From assembly GCA_030035585.1 (NCBI GenBank), contig CM057469.1, positions 15,308,501 to 15,372,500 of the forward strand: DNA of 64,000 nt, given 5' to 3'. The notes under the pieces are model-generated. The model was given only the letters and a program-made list of their open reading frames with translations, was not told the DNA's origin and did no database searches. The DNA comes from Dugong dugon (Eukaryota > Chordata > Mammalia > Sirenia > Dugongidae). A program made the translations under genes and the position numbers. Below, in pieces: positions 20,356 to 31,862 of this stretch (position 1 is the stretch's first letter; each line of letters opens with the position of its first letter).

Positions 20356-23300
20356 CTGAGGGGAAAAAAAAGAAAATAATTAGAACATACTTCCTCCAAT
20401 GAATGCTGTTGTTGGGTGCCACTGAGTTAGTTCTAACTCAGAGCGATCTTACATGCAACAGAACGAAACACTGCCCAGTGCTGCGCCATCCTCACAATCG
20501 TTGCTAGGTTTGAGCTCAGTGCTGGCAACCACTGTGTCAATCCATCTCGTAGACTTTCTTTAACTGTTACCTATATTCTATTTTTTAAGGATTTTTCATA
20601 TAATTTGCCATATCTTGCTTGTGAATTTTAATAATCAACTGTTACTCTACATGCCTTCTCAATATACATAATTAATAAACACTCATTTTTCATCTACATA
20701 TTTATAAGCAAGCAATCAGAATAGTAACAGAACTACAGGATTTTTTCTGAACAAGATTCGTAACTATTTGTTTTCTTCTTTTCCAGGAAAAATCCCAACA
20801 CCAAAATATACTCAGCCTACCCCCCACTAATGATCACAGAAAAGAGCAGGCATGCTAAAAAGCTCTATTTTAATAAGATTGCCATGCCTATGAATCCATT
20901 AATTTCATAATCTTAATGCTTTCTCTTCTACTCGAATAATTAAGGATGACTGTGAGAGTTCCCGTTTATATAACTCAATAAATTCAAAGGATGTTCAATA
21001 GACTTGCAATTGTTCTAGCCACCAAACACCTTTATAGACTTTGAGACAAAATGAAGTACTTCTAACGACGGCTGCTCTGCAAACAATGAGAATGTTCACA
21101 TACAGCATTTTTAAAAACTATATTCAAAGAAAGGAGCCCTAGTGGCACACTGGTTGAGCACTCGGCTGCTAACTGAAAGGTCAGCCGTTTGGACCCACCA
21201 GCTGTTCCTCGGGAGAAAGATGTGGCAGTCTGCTTCAGTAAGGATTACAGCCTTGGAAACCCTATGGGGCACTTCTACCCTGTCCTACAGAGTTGCTATG
21301 AGTCGGAACTGACTCAGTGGCAGTGGGTATATTCAAAGAACAATAAATTTTCTCTCACAGGTCATTTTTTAAATATTAAAAAGCTCTAAACACATCCTTT
21401 AACTTTCTATTTGCCGCTTCTATTTAAAAAAAAAAGTTACTTTGTTAGACTTCATTATAGTCATGACCAAGTCCTAAGAACACCACTTAGGACTTTGGAG
21501 AACACGTGGTTTTTATGAATACCGCAACTACTATTACAATACCAAGAATAAAATTTCTATGGTTAAAGGCTGAAATATTAAAAGTAAGATCAGGTTTTAT
21601 TCTATTGTTCCTTTATTCATTTTTCCAAGACTTTGGTCAGGATAAAGCTCCTAATTTATATGAGTAACATAAAAGTTATATGCTTAGAACTCCAGAGATG
21701 GTGTGAGGGAAATCCAGGCCTTTAGACTCCTAAAGTAGGGCAGTCTATCCATTTTTGCTTATGTATCGGGATCAGGGAGGTTGTGGTGAAATGACAGGCT
21801 TTGTGTTTATCAAGAGAAACCAAGTAGTTCAGGTTTTATCTATTCTAAAAAGCAAATCATGAGCTTAAAAGAATAAGCACTAAAATTTTTTGCCAGAAGT
21901 CAGTCCATTGAAGGCAACAAAGAATCAACTATTTGAGGGAAAGTATGGACAATGAAAATGACTTTTTAAAAAGGCTGAATGTTGTGCTTAAGATTTCATT
22001 TATAAATTAAGGAGCGGCTGGCTCCTCCCCTATGGGAAAGATCTCCACAGCCTGCTGACAATCACGGTTCAAACTGTACCGCTCATGAGAAAGAAAAAAG
22101 GAGTAACTACAGATTCAGGATACAAAAAAATAAGCCATTTCATCAAATCTAAAATGTCATCTATTGTAATATGCCCATTATTTTATGTATCATTAAGGAA
22201 GAAGAAAACAATGCCAATTAAGCTATAATATGAAACTGATACACATTCCATTTCAGAGATGTTAAAATGTGAAAAACAGGCATCTTGGAATTGATGAAAT
22301 ATGGAACCAAGTGCACCACCTAGTGGCAAAACAGTATAAATTCTGGGGCTAAACAAACCTAAGGATTTTGGGGGGACAAGGCAAGTTTAACCATCATCTT
22401 CTAAGTATTAAATAACCCTTTCCACTAAGCAGCTGATGGAAAAAGCACATTTTCATTTTCACGACTTATTGTGGAAGTAACATCGATTTGGCTCTAGACA
22501 CCTACCCGGAAATGGCTTACCGTGTCTCCTGACTCACTCTCCTCCAGCTCGGCAACGGGAATGTCCTCCCCGTCTTGTCCGCGTGCTACCCTGGCAGCTC
22601 TCTCGCCATCAGTCACTTCTTTTGTCTCTTCTTCCCCATTCGGTCCAGCCCTGGCTGCTTCCTCTTCTCTGGCTGCTTTACTCTCTGCCTCCTTGTTCTC
22701 CTGGGCCTCCTCCGTTTCTATGGGCATCTTCCTTTCTGTCTGCTCCTCAGTCCACGTCTCTTCCAGCCTAGCACGCGAGTCTTTAGATGTATCTTTCCCA
22801 GAGTCAATCACCGAGTTTTTCTGTAGTTTTTCTGGTGATCCAGAGTCTGCACTCGATACTTCAGGCCTGTGACAACCACTGGGAAATTCGGCTGCCATCT
22901 CAACGCCATCACTGCCATTTCTGGGAGACTGACAACACGTTCCTGAAGTACTAGGCGTGGGGTCACTGTCATCGTCTGAGCTCTCCGAACTGGAACCCTC
23001 TGCACTCGCTAGTCCGTCCATGCCCAACCTAGCAGAAGCAATAGACAGCTTAATGTCATTTATAGTGTCTACTTAAAAAAAAAAGAGTTGCAGTTTGGCC
23101 AAGGAACACTCCGTCTGGATAAAAAGATCTGCTAGCTTGACACAGACAGTAAGTAAGTTTCAGAAAAAGATATTCTAGCTGGGGTCTTAAAAGCCCATGA
23201 GTGGCCATCTAAGATACTCCACTAGTCTCACCCCTTCGGGAACAAGGGAGAATGAAGAAAACTAAAGACACAAGGGAAAGATTAGTCCAAAGGACTAATG

Positions 23301-26300
23301 GACCACAATTACCACGGCCTCCACCAAATTGAGTCCAGTACAACTAGATGGTACCTGGCTACCACCGACTGCTCTGACGGGCATCACAATAGACGGTCCC
23401 AGACAGAGCTGGAGGAAAATGTAGAACAAAATTCTAACTCACAAAAAAAGACCAGACTTACTGGTCTGACAGAGATTGGAGAAACCCCAAGAGTATGGCC
23501 CCTGGACACCCTTTTAGCTCAGTAATGAAGTCACTCCTGAGGTTCACCATTCATTCAAAGACTAGACAGGCTCATAAAACAAAACAAGACTAAAGGGGCA
23601 CACCAGCCCAGGGGCAAGGACTAGAAGGCAGGAGGGGCAGGAAAGCTGGTAATAGGGAACGCAAGGTCGAGACGGGAGAGTGTTGACATGTCGTGGGGTT
23701 ATTAGCCAATGTCATAAAACAGTATGTGTACTAACTGCTTAATGAGAAGCTAGTTTGTTCTGTAAACCTTCATCTAAAGTACAATTCTAAAAAAACAAGA
23801 TACTCTATAAAGAAGTAATCAAGAGACTAAATGGGCAGCTTCTGTCTGGAGGTGAGATGGGAATGCACACAGGGTTAGGAGCTGGCTGAATGGACACGGG
23901 GAATCAGGGGTGGAAAGGAAGCATGTGCTGTCACAGTATGGGGAGAGCAATTAGGGATTAAAAAAATAGAGAACAAAAAACAAGAGTAAAAAAAAATTCA
24001 GTGAGATGAACCAACCATCCCAAACATCTAAGAAGGATCTCTTTTTTAAAGCCGTGAATCCCTTAGAAAAAACTGATTTTGCTTAAAGTTTTTTTTCCTA
24101 TGCTGCATTAATTTCAACTGTTGGAAATTAGATAAAATAATAAACAGTTAAAAGAAACTCCTAAGACTTAATCATAACCCAAACTGGAAACTACTCAGAT
24201 GCCTCTCAACTGGAGAAGGGATAAGCAAATTGCGGTATATCTACACCTGCAATAATACTTGCCGATAAAAGGAATGAACCACTGCTAAGTGTAACACCCT
24301 GGATCAATCCCAAAAGCATTATGCTAAGTCAAAGAAGCCACACACAGAAGGCTATACGACATTCTGGAAAACGATAAACCATAGGAACAAAAACCACATC
24401 AGTGATCAGTGGTGGCCAGGGGTGGGGGAAGGGGGTTTAACGGCAAAGGACCTTTTAAGGGTGATGAAAATAGTCTATATCTTGATTGTGATGGTGGTTA
24501 CATGACTGTATATTATGTATTTTCAAAACTCACAGAATTGTTCAACCAAAGAGGATAAATTTTACCGTATACCTCAACAGTATCTCAATAAACCTGACTT
24601 AAAAAAAAAACAAACAGAAAATGCCACTACCTTTTCTCTCAGGAACATTTAATTCCCATTTCAGAAAGAACAATAAAACTCCACATTGGACTTAAGCAGT
24701 TACATGATCTTTGGTCGATAATTATCTTCCTATCTCCAAAGAGAAGGCCAACAAGGAAGCAAGCTCCACATGCACTTCTCATTTCTAGAACTTGGTTCAA
24801 GGGAACGGAGCTGGCAACCAGAGGACCAACTGGGAGGCGCAGAACTATCGGAGGGTGGATAAGAAAGAGTGAGTACTGTTGTGCTTTCCATCCTCAAGTG
24901 CTAAACAGACTTGAGAACGGAGGGAACAGTAGGTGCAGAGAGTGCTGGGAAAGGGAGCCAAGACCTCAACGATGACTGCAGAAAAACCACAGAGAAAACA
25001 GAACACCACAGAAAGAATAACCCTGGCCTCCACCTGGAATTTTTGAAAGCTAACTCTTTCAACACCAGACAGTAACTCAAGTATAAAGCTATTTATTTTT
25101 ATGTGATCTTTCACCCAAAGGGGGAAAAAAGTTCTTTAGATTCTATTAATGGCATTTATAGCAGAAGCCATTACTGGTGTGTACAATGTGACAATTACTG
25201 AAACCTGAAGACTGCAGCTTCCAGGAAAATTTCTGAGCTCCCATCAAACACTACTTAAAAATGTGTTTGCAGCAGAAAGACAAGAAGGATATAGATCATA
25301 TCAGTCATCAAATCTCAATTTGGAACAACAATGAAACAAACTTACCAAAAGCATTTTCTTTTTTCTGCACTGGCTCCTCGGCTTGTTCTCGATTTGTTGG
25401 GCCGTTTCCGCCTCTCACTGATTTCTGCTGATACCATCTTGCTGGAAGCAGCCTGCATACCTAACCAGAAATTTTAACAACTCAGTTTGTACTATCAGGA
25501 CTAAGTTTAATTTAAGAAACTATAAATAATCCAGATTCCAAAAAAGAGCTGCAAAGGAATAAAATGGCTATATATTTAAATTTATCAGAATATTATATGG
25601 TTAAAATGAGACTGATCTGAAACATGCACAGATTTAAAATAATAAGCATTCTGGTTCTGGAATCAGATTTTTAAAGCAAAGCACAACAGCACCCATGTCC
25701 AACTTCTAACCCTGAGGCTGACAGATCAGACCGAGCCCTCACCAAACCTGCTAATTCATCACTATGTGTTCTGTTATTTGCATCTGTTTGTCTGTCCTGT
25801 TATGTCATAAGCTTTTTTGATGGAAAAGATTCCTTCCTATTCAATTAGACCCACAACAGCCCTAGCCTAATGCTTTGGATGCTAAAAAAAATAAAAGTTA
25901 ATGAGCATCACTCTCATTAAAAACCACTAAAAGGCTGACCTGAAACTGGGAGCAAAGACGCTTATGTCTGGACACCTCCTGAATTTAGCTTATCCCCGTG
26001 AAGCACAAAAAGCCTTCTCACCTGGGTCCACGGGCCCATGGAATTCAGGGGTTAAGTATGTCAAATGTCCTGCGGGTATGTGGTTCATTTCTGAGGGGAG
26101 AGGTTCACCTGATTCAAAGACCTCAAAGAGGTCTGTGATTCATGAAAGCTTAAGAACTGCTCTTTGTGTGCAGTGTGGAAGGGTCTGGAACAGCCAGCTT
26201 CAGGGGTGCCTGCTGACCACACTAACAAATGCGTGTTCTCACCTTTGAGGACAGAATCCTCCAGACGCTCAGCCATCTCATGGCACTGCTGCTGGTAGTC

Positions 26301-29300
26301 GGGGCTGGAGAAGCAGTGCTTGGGTTCGGCAAGCTTCCGCTGCAGGCGCTCCAGGCGCTTCTGCTCCTTTTCAGCCTCTCGCTCGGCCTGCTGTTTCACC
26401 CACTCAGCCATTCTATGGGTGGGGGAGGAAGAGGTGTAACTAAATGGATATATTATATACACGTTTTTATACATAAAACACTTGCCCCCAATCAAAGTAA
26501 TGCACTTTTGCCCATACTGTGACACTTCCTCAGGAAAGTGTGCCATGCTTACTGGCATACTGGTAAGGACTTACTGAAAACCCAAAGATAATTATTAAAT
26601 TATGGAAAAGGATAAATCTAACAGCAATAAATTAGAACATAAATATTTAACATTTACATTTCAGATATTTATAGCACGTGCATAATTGTTATTGATAGGA
26701 AATTATGTTTCTTTCTTCAAAGAAAAGAAAAAAGGAGAGTATCTTACGCTTTTTCATGATTGACATCTCGTAGTCTCCTCCCACTGAGATCCCGGCAAGC
26801 CTCGCGATTGGTTGTCTTCTCAATCTGAGCACCAAGCGCTCGGAGCATGGAACCAAAACCTGAGCGGACATATTTTGAGGATACGAGTTGAGAAGTGTTC
26901 AAGGATGGATGAAAGCTGAATTTATGAAAACAGTATTTTACCATAAGATTAAAGGTGAATTCTCTCTCTCTTGTTTTTTTAAAAAGGAGATGGACCTCGA
27001 GGTTCTAACCCAGGAAGCAAAGGTAAGAGGAGCGACAAACTTGATTCAATCTAATGCCTTTTGCCCTTCATTTTCTCTTTCTGAAATACTGTGCCTACAC
27101 AGAGAGCTTTACCCAGGGATAGAGATCCCAGAATTTCCATTAAGAACTTGAAAAATGATATGGTGAGACTCTGCAATGAGTTAAACCGAAAGGCGATTTC
27201 AAGCTGTCGCTGGCTGATACGGCATGCTTCATTCTTCCTGATAATTTCAAACCGCAGAATGATTAAGAGTCTGACATGTCAGCTCTCTGAAAACCAAACC
27301 AAATCACCAAATCACTGCAGATCTGGAGAGAGCTTGGGGATGATATGTTAGTGCCTCAGGAGAAATAGAACTGTTCTCTTCCTTCAGCAAACCAGACAGA
27401 ATAATGATCCTCTCTCTTCATTTAATCTTCTCCAAAGTTTTAGAGCCTGGGCTGCCTAGGAACTATCTGGCTGAAGAGGGTGGAAATCGTATCATACACT
27501 ATTTCTTCCCCAAAAAGAATAAAAGGGAAAACATACAATATGAGTTGAGTAAATAAAGGATTTTACAAAGCAAAACAAGGCTGGTGTACCAGGGAGATGG
27601 AGGAGTTTGTTAATTTAATAACTACAGTTAAAGTTTACAGACGTGTTACACCTAAGCAGTCACCATTCATTCCTACCTCCTTTTCCACCAAAGAGTCTGG
27701 GTTCCAGACTATAAACAGCTCCATGCTGCACAGCGTCACTGGTGTTAATGAGGGCTCCATTGCATTTCACAAAGAAGTATTCCACTGGAACATCCTAGAG
27801 ACAAGTTTGATTTTTTAAATGCTTTTAATGAGACAGTACAAGTTTCTTGTAAGAAGGGACCTAGTTTATCTTTTTATTATCACCAGTTACAAGCAGACAG
27901 TATGTATTTAATTAATATTTGTTGAACGGAAAATAAAAACCACTAAAAGAAAAATTCACTTTATATGAAGCGTTCTGGGTGCAATTTTTTCCTAATACTA
28001 TCTAATCAGGACGTACAGAAGAACCTTCAGTCTTTTGGCTGAAAGTAAAAACTGCTCCTTCCTTCTTCTCTAGTAGGAAACCTCAGTTGATGCAGAAGAA
28101 TGCACAGGGCTCAGACCCACTAATTCTGGGGCTCCCATTTTCTCTGACTTTTTCTAACAGGTAAAATCAAACTGAACATCAAGAGTGGTCCTCAAGTTTA
28201 AAACTGACAGTATACATCCTGACAAGTGTAGGTAGGGGATAAGACTGGGGGGAAGGGAGGAGACAAGGGTAGGGTTTTTAACACACCTATATAAACTTCA
28301 GAGCCCTGGTGGTGCAGTGGCCAAGAGTCTGGCTGCGAACCAAAAGGGTGGCAGTTTGAATCCACCAGTTGCTCCCTGAAAACCCTACGGGGCAGTTCCA
28401 CTCTGTCCTATAGGTCGCTATGAGTCAGAATTGACTCGACAGCAACAGGTTTTATATAAACTTTAATATTTTTAGCACCAGCTAGCAGCCAGTGCTTGCC
28501 TCTTCTGCTACCTTTCCCAGGTTTACAGCCAATTACTGCGGAAGCTCAAGTACCCTTAAACCCCTGCTGTATAGTACTTCAGAATCTCTCAGATCAAGTG
28601 ACAAAAAGAAAAAATAAACACCATAAGTCTTTCTAAACAAGTTTCTGTTGCTGTGAAGTAAGCCGACAGTGGAGTATTCTTCAAAGTTATGAGGAACCTA
28701 GGAGGTACACAATTTAATCTGCAATATCAAGAGTGAACAGGTAGACATACCAACAGGAAAGGAAAAATGCATTATTGGTAACTTCCTGAAGGGAAACTAT
28801 GAACAATTAGTCCTGAACCACACCTCACAACTATTTCAAAGGGAAGTATTCATTTATTCACTACACAAATAAAGTGCCTGCTATTTGCCAGGTAGTATGC
28901 CAGGTTTAGGAGCCCTGGTGGCGCAGTGGTCAAATGTTCAGCTGCTGACAAAAGGCTGGCAATTCAAATCCAAGAGCCACTCCTTGGAAACCCTATGGGG
29001 CAATTGTACTCTGTCCTATAGGGTTGCTATAACTCAGAATCGACTTGACGGCATCGGGTTATGCCAGGTTTAAGGAGCCCTGGTAGCAAATGGTTAAGCG
29101 CTTGGCTGCTAATGGAAAGGTCAGTGGTTCAAACCCACCAGCCACTCTGCTGAGAGAAAGATCTGGCAGTCCACTTCTGTAAAGATACAGCCCTGGAAAC
29201 CCCATGAGGCAAGTTCTACTCTGTCCTCCAGGATCGCTATGAATCCGAATCAGCTCGATGGCAACAGGTTTTTTTTTTGGGAGGGAAGGGGCTGGTTAAG

Positions 29301-31606
29301 ATTCTTGTATTAATAGTCACTAGTAGGGGGAAAAAAGGGAATAAATTTATAATCAATTTAACTGTTTTAACCATTTGTGAATTACAAAGCACAAAGTATG
29401 ATGCGTGTCCCAGCCCAACTGACCTAAGACCCACAAGAGACAAGCCTGCAGTCCACCAAAGTCAAGTTTACTGACTCATTACACCAGAGAAATCATGGGG
29501 TGTCTCACCAACAAAAGAAAAGAGTTTTTATAGGATTTGGGGCAAGAATGGAATTTAGGTGAAATGTAAACGAAGCAATGCGTTAGGATCAAAATAAAGC
29601 AGGGCTGTCCGTGTGTAAAAGGGGCAACATCAGGTCTAGAGACTATGAAGTGGATTCAGGCTCCTGTTTCCTTAGAAAGTACAAAGTTATGTGTAGAACA
29701 GTTGCGTTCAGATACCCCTAAGCTGAAGCTCTGCACCTGGGTTGGAAATCATGAGTGCTTCTCTGTATCAAAGTGACATAGTGCCTCAAAGCAAGAGCAG
29801 GATGGTTCACTCTTACTGCAATAATTTCAAAGAGTAGTTTCTTATAATCTATGATTTTAAGACTAAGGTTTCTGCAATAGACTCTCAAGGTCATTATGAC
29901 ATTTCACCACTATACTATGTCCTTGGGGGAAATAGTTTCCTATTAGCTTAGCAGCTGGCTTTGTCTGTGTCAGCTGTATTAGTCTGATGAACAGCAGGGC
30001 AGATTTTTACTTTTCCAGTGGGAGCTAACGCCAATCTTATCATGTGTCAGAACAGTTTTGTTCTAAAAAGCATTGGTGGGAACCCGAACTATTTTTATTT
30101 GTTCCAGTATCTCATCAAATGCCCTTTTATAAGCTTTGTTTCTATTCATATCTGTTATGATCATGTTTCTAAGGCGCCTGACTGAATCCACTCACTTATA
30201 TTACTTACTTCTTATTTAAAAATTCTTATTACCAACATTTCTCATAATTAAGATACTATTTTTTGGCCTCACTCTGGATCAGCTGTCAGTAAGTTTGAAA
30301 ACTGCACCCATGAGATAAGAGTTATTTTCAGAAATATTAAACTCCAACTTCCTTGGAAAATATTTCCCCATTCAGATGATCAAAAAAAGTTCTGCTGAGA
30401 GTCTTTAGACTAGATTGCGGTATAGGAAGAAAAATGAGGAAGCTGAAAAACCACATTTGCAAGCACACATTGCTTCTTCATGGAACAAGTCCAAGTTTTT
30501 TAAAGATTTGGTTTACACTGTAGTATCAACATTTGTGAAGTTTATAAATAACAAGCAGAGGAAACAGGCTGGGAAGCATGGAAGAGGTGTGGTGATATAG
30601 AATCAAGAGTATTAGATGAAGTACCCGTAAACCCGTTGCCGTCGAGTTCATTCCGACTCATAGTGACCCTATAGGGCAGAGCAGGGCTGCCCCATAGGGT
30701 TTCCAAGGAACAACTAGTGGATTCCAACTGCTAACCTTTTGGTTAGCAGCCGAACGCTTAACCACAGCGCCACCAAGACTCCACTAAATGAAGTACCGAA
30801 CTTAAATTAGATTTAAGGAGACTACTAAATTCATTAGCTAACTGAACAGGATTAATATCACAAATGGTAAAAGCTCACTTACTTGAGGATCACGTACAAC
30901 TACACAAGTAACTCTGGAAGTCCCTGATAGGTTTTTTAAAATATGTATGGACAAATGAGATCAAATGATCGGTGAAAACAAATGACAGGCCCTAAGAATC
31001 CATGTCCTCAACAAAACACATGCGCGGGTCCTTGGTCCCGACCAGTGACCACATGAATTCATTTCCCACTCCATCATTCTTTAGCCGTACTTCTCTAGGT
31101 CAAAGCTAACGTAGCTGTGTGATTAGTAGGCAAAACGCACGTCACAGAACCAAGTATGAACGTAAGGACACGAGCCTTAAAAGGTCATCTGGTGCAACTG
31201 CCTCATTTACAGATGAAACTGAAACCCGAAATGTTTGTGCCTGAGGGCTGGACTAAGGGCTGCACCTGTGGGCGGAGTTTTCTCTCCTTTTATAGGGAGG
31301 CAAAACAACCACCACCACAAAACAAAAGCAAAGGAAGGCCTCAGTATCAGTTCGAAGCATCTTAAAACCAGGGAATCCTTAAACACTGAAAACCCCAAAG
31401 AACAGACGCGTCCCCGACAGGCCCTCTCCGCGCCCAGTCCTGCCTCTCGTTCGCCTCTTTCCATATCCAGGAGCCGCGATCGTCACCTGATCTAGGCAGT
31501 AACGGTGGATAAAATTCCACACGGAGCACCGAGCCGAGGCACACCGCACCGCCTTGCACCCGGAGCCGGGGCCGCGAATCCACACCAGCGCCGCAGACTC
31601 CGCCAT
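20134..31606 (-). CDS. SDE2: SDE2, telomere maintenance/splicing factor, 7 coding exons
   Basis: Rebuilt by splicing 31606-31487, 27794-27677, 26859-26748, 26412-26243, 25460-25346, 23028-22521 and 20355-20134. All introns are GT-AG and the phases match, giving 454 residues (human about 451). SDE2 is a nuclear protein. Its ubiquitin-like N terminus (1-77) is cut after GG in GGKGG (76-80), releasing a C-terminal part starting with Lys78. Work in fission yeast and human cells links it to splicing of selected introns, PCNA-dependent control of replication stress, TIMELESS stability and ribosome biogenesis. Visible here: the UBL; a highly charged helix at 118-145 ([19 protein letters not shown]); basic RRKR at 190-193; an acidic Ser/Glu-rich centre from 224; a SAP-like DNA-binding domain at about 395-435; and a Lys-rich C terminus. 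No frameshift or premature stop was found. Confidence 0.96.
20404..20565 (-). mobile_element. RTE 3'-end fragment in SDE2 intron 6
   Basis: On the minus strand it reads as the last 160 bp of the RTE (GATGGATTGACACAGTGG, ACGATTGTGAGGATGGCGCA, CAACAACAGC) in the SDE2 sense. It stops 49 bp before exon 7, right next to the branch-site region. Confidence 0.85.
21131..21327 (+). mobile_element. AfroSINE, class A, 12-bp TSD, in SDE2 intron 6
   Basis: Full-length copy antisense to SDE2, flanked by TATATTCAAAGA at 21119-21130 and 21328-21339. Confidence 0.95.
22521..23028 (-). CDS. SDE2: SDE2 coding exon 6 (acidic centre)
   Basis: 508 bp, the largest exon. It completes Trp212 and encodes 213-381. 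It opens with [11 protein letters not shown], then the acidic run [11 protein letters not shown] at 224-234, and continues rich in Glu, Ser and Lys. This part is expected to be disordered and is the fastest-changing part of the protein between mammals. Acceptor TTCTGCTAG, donor ACG|GTAAGC. The frame carries on 27 bp into the intron before a stop. Confidence 0.94.
23160..23790 (+). mobile_element. L1 3' UTR in SDE2 intron 5
   Basis: Plus-strand copy of the subfamily at 14610-15530: GGACTAATGGACCACAATTA, GTAGAACAAAATTCTAACTC, ending GTAAACCTTCATCTAAAGTA. Antisense to SDE2. Confidence 0.85.
24170..24613 (+). mobile_element. Older L1 3' end in SDE2 intron 5
   Basis: Old L1 terminus: CAGATGCCTCTCAACTGG, GCATTATGCTAAGTCAAAGA, CAGTATCTCAATAAACCTGA and a poly-A tail. 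Confidence 0.75.
25346..25460 (-). CDS. SDE2: SDE2 coding exon 5
   Basis: 115 bp, completes Gly174 and encodes 175 to the first two bases of Trp212. Reads [14 protein letters not shown] then a basic stretch RRKR (190-193) and EKRKCF, a possible nuclear-localisation region. From memory it is about two residues shorter than human in the basic part. Donor TG|GTAAGT. Confidence 0.93.
25461..26242 (-). other. SDE2: SDE2 intron 4
   Basis: GTGAGA...TTAG, 782 bp. I recognise no repeat in it. Confidence 0.8.
26243..26412 (-). CDS. SDE2: SDE2 coding exon 4 (charged helix)
   Basis: 170 bp encoding 118-173. [19 protein letters not shown] opens a long Glu/Lys/Arg/Gln-rich helix, probably coiled. [17 protein letters not shown] and LEDSVLK follow. 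It includes part of the conserved N-terminal SDE2 region. Acceptor CCCATAG, donor AAAG|GTGAGA. Confidence 0.95.
26748..26859 (-). CDS. SDE2: SDE2 coding exon 3
   Basis: 112 bp, completes Gly80 and encodes 81-116 plus two bases of Ala117. [20 protein letters not shown] and [16 protein letters not shown] are hallmark residues immediately after the GGKGG processing site and are near-invariant in SDE2 proteins. Acceptor CCGCTCAG, donor AGC|GTAAGA. Confidence 0.96.
26860..27676 (-). other. SDE2: SDE2 intron 2
   Basis: GTAGGA...CTCAG, 817 bp. Intron 3 (26413-26747, GTAAGA...ATAG, 335 bp) follows exon 3. I recognise no repeat in either. Confidence 0.8.
27677..27794 (-). CDS. SDE2: SDE2 coding exon 2 (second half of UBL, GGKGG)
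   Basis: 118 bp encoding 41-79 plus one base of Gly80. [12 protein letters not shown] at 42-53 includes the FF pair (47-48) assigned in human SDE2 to the PCNA-interacting motif. The exon ends in GGKG(G) at 76-80, the deubiquitinase-like processing site. Acceptor TCTCTAG, donor GGAG|GTAGGA. Confidence 0.95.
28299..28452 (+). mobile_element. AfroSINE, class A, short, 11-bp TSD
   Basis: Flanked by TATATAAACTT at 28288-28298 and 28453-28463. The middle segment (GAGAAAGATGTGGCAGTCTG in long copies) is missing, so this is the short form. Confidence 0.95.
28909..29059 (+). mobile_element. AfroSINE, class A, short, 13-bp TSD
   Basis: Flanked by TATGCCAGGTTTA at 28896-28908 and 29060-29072. It is also the short form, and it is the first of a tandem pair. 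Confidence 0.95.
29073..29275 (+). mobile_element. AfroSINE, class A, long, directly downstream
   Basis: Starts at the base after the downstream repeat of the previous SINE. It is the long form (GAGAGAAAGATCTGGCAGTC), ending in a T-run at 29270-29278. I found no third copy of the 13-bp repeat. Confidence 0.92.
30626..30787 (-). mobile_element. AfroSINE, class A, TSD
   Basis: Sense to SDE2, flanked by ATGAAGTACC at 30616-30625 and 30788-30797. Well preserved (CCGTTGCCGTCGAGT at the tail). Confidence 0.94.
31487..31606 (-). CDS. SDE2: SDE2 coding exon 1 (start, first half of UBL)
   Basis: 120 bp, residues 1-40, phase 0. The start ATG at 31606-31604 has G at -3 and G at +4. It begins [16 protein letters not shown] and ends HRYCLDQ, matching the start of mammalian SDE2. 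Donor CAG|GTGACG. The frame is open upstream to an ATG at 31750, but the conserved UBL start argues for 31606. Confidence 0.95.
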
Positions 31607-31760
31607 CTCACCTCGTTCCAGAACCTCGACAGTCTCTGAAACGCTCGGCGCCACAACCACTACGGCGCGTATTGATGACGTTGGCCTGCCTTCCAGAGCC
31701 CCGCCCCTCACGTCTTCCGCTGGTCCCTTCCCTCCCCTGGGGCCAGTCATGTGAGCCCGA
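31607..31760 (-). promoter_or_regulatory. SDE2: SDE2 5' UTR and proximal promoter elements
   Basis: TATA-less on this strand. Visible candidates are a GC box (GGGGCGGGGC, minus strand) near 31698-31708, an ETS-like CAGCGGAAG near 31711-31719 and a CRE-like TGACG at 31675-31679. Factor binding is inferred. Confidence 0.55.
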
Positions 31761-31862
31761 CGGCCGAGCCGCGCTGGCGGGGGGAGGGGAACAGGAAGGG
31801 CCTGGCAGAGGCTGATAAGACAGCAGAACCCGGGGGCGAGGCGTTGCTAGGAGAAGTTGCTA

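Larger units (their letters stand above)
20356..22520 (-). other. SDE2: SDE2 intron 6
   Basis: GTAAGC...CTCAG. A candidate branch site TTCTAAT lies at 20387-20381 on the minus strand. The intron holds an RTE 3' end at 20404-20565, an AfroSINE at 21131-21327 and about 1.2 kb of AT-rich sequence I cannot assign. Confidence 0.85.
23029..25345 (-). other. SDE2: SDE2 intron 5
   Basis: GTAAGT...CTAG. Two antisense L1 remnants occupy 23160-23790 and 24170-24613. The rest (23800-24160 and 24620-25345) is AT-rich and unassigned. Confidence 0.85.
27795..31486 (-). other. SDE2: SDE2 intron 1
   Basis: GTGACG...CTAG, 3.7 kb. Holds AfroSINEs at 28299-28452, 28909-29059, 29073-29275 and 30626-30787. The remaining sequence (27800-28280, 29280-30610, 30800-31400) is unassigned. 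Confidence 0.85.

Noticed and set aside
22522-22872. 116-codon plus-strand frame opposite SDE2 exon 6
   Set aside because: Shadow of the Ser/Glu-rich SDE2 coding exon on the other strand.
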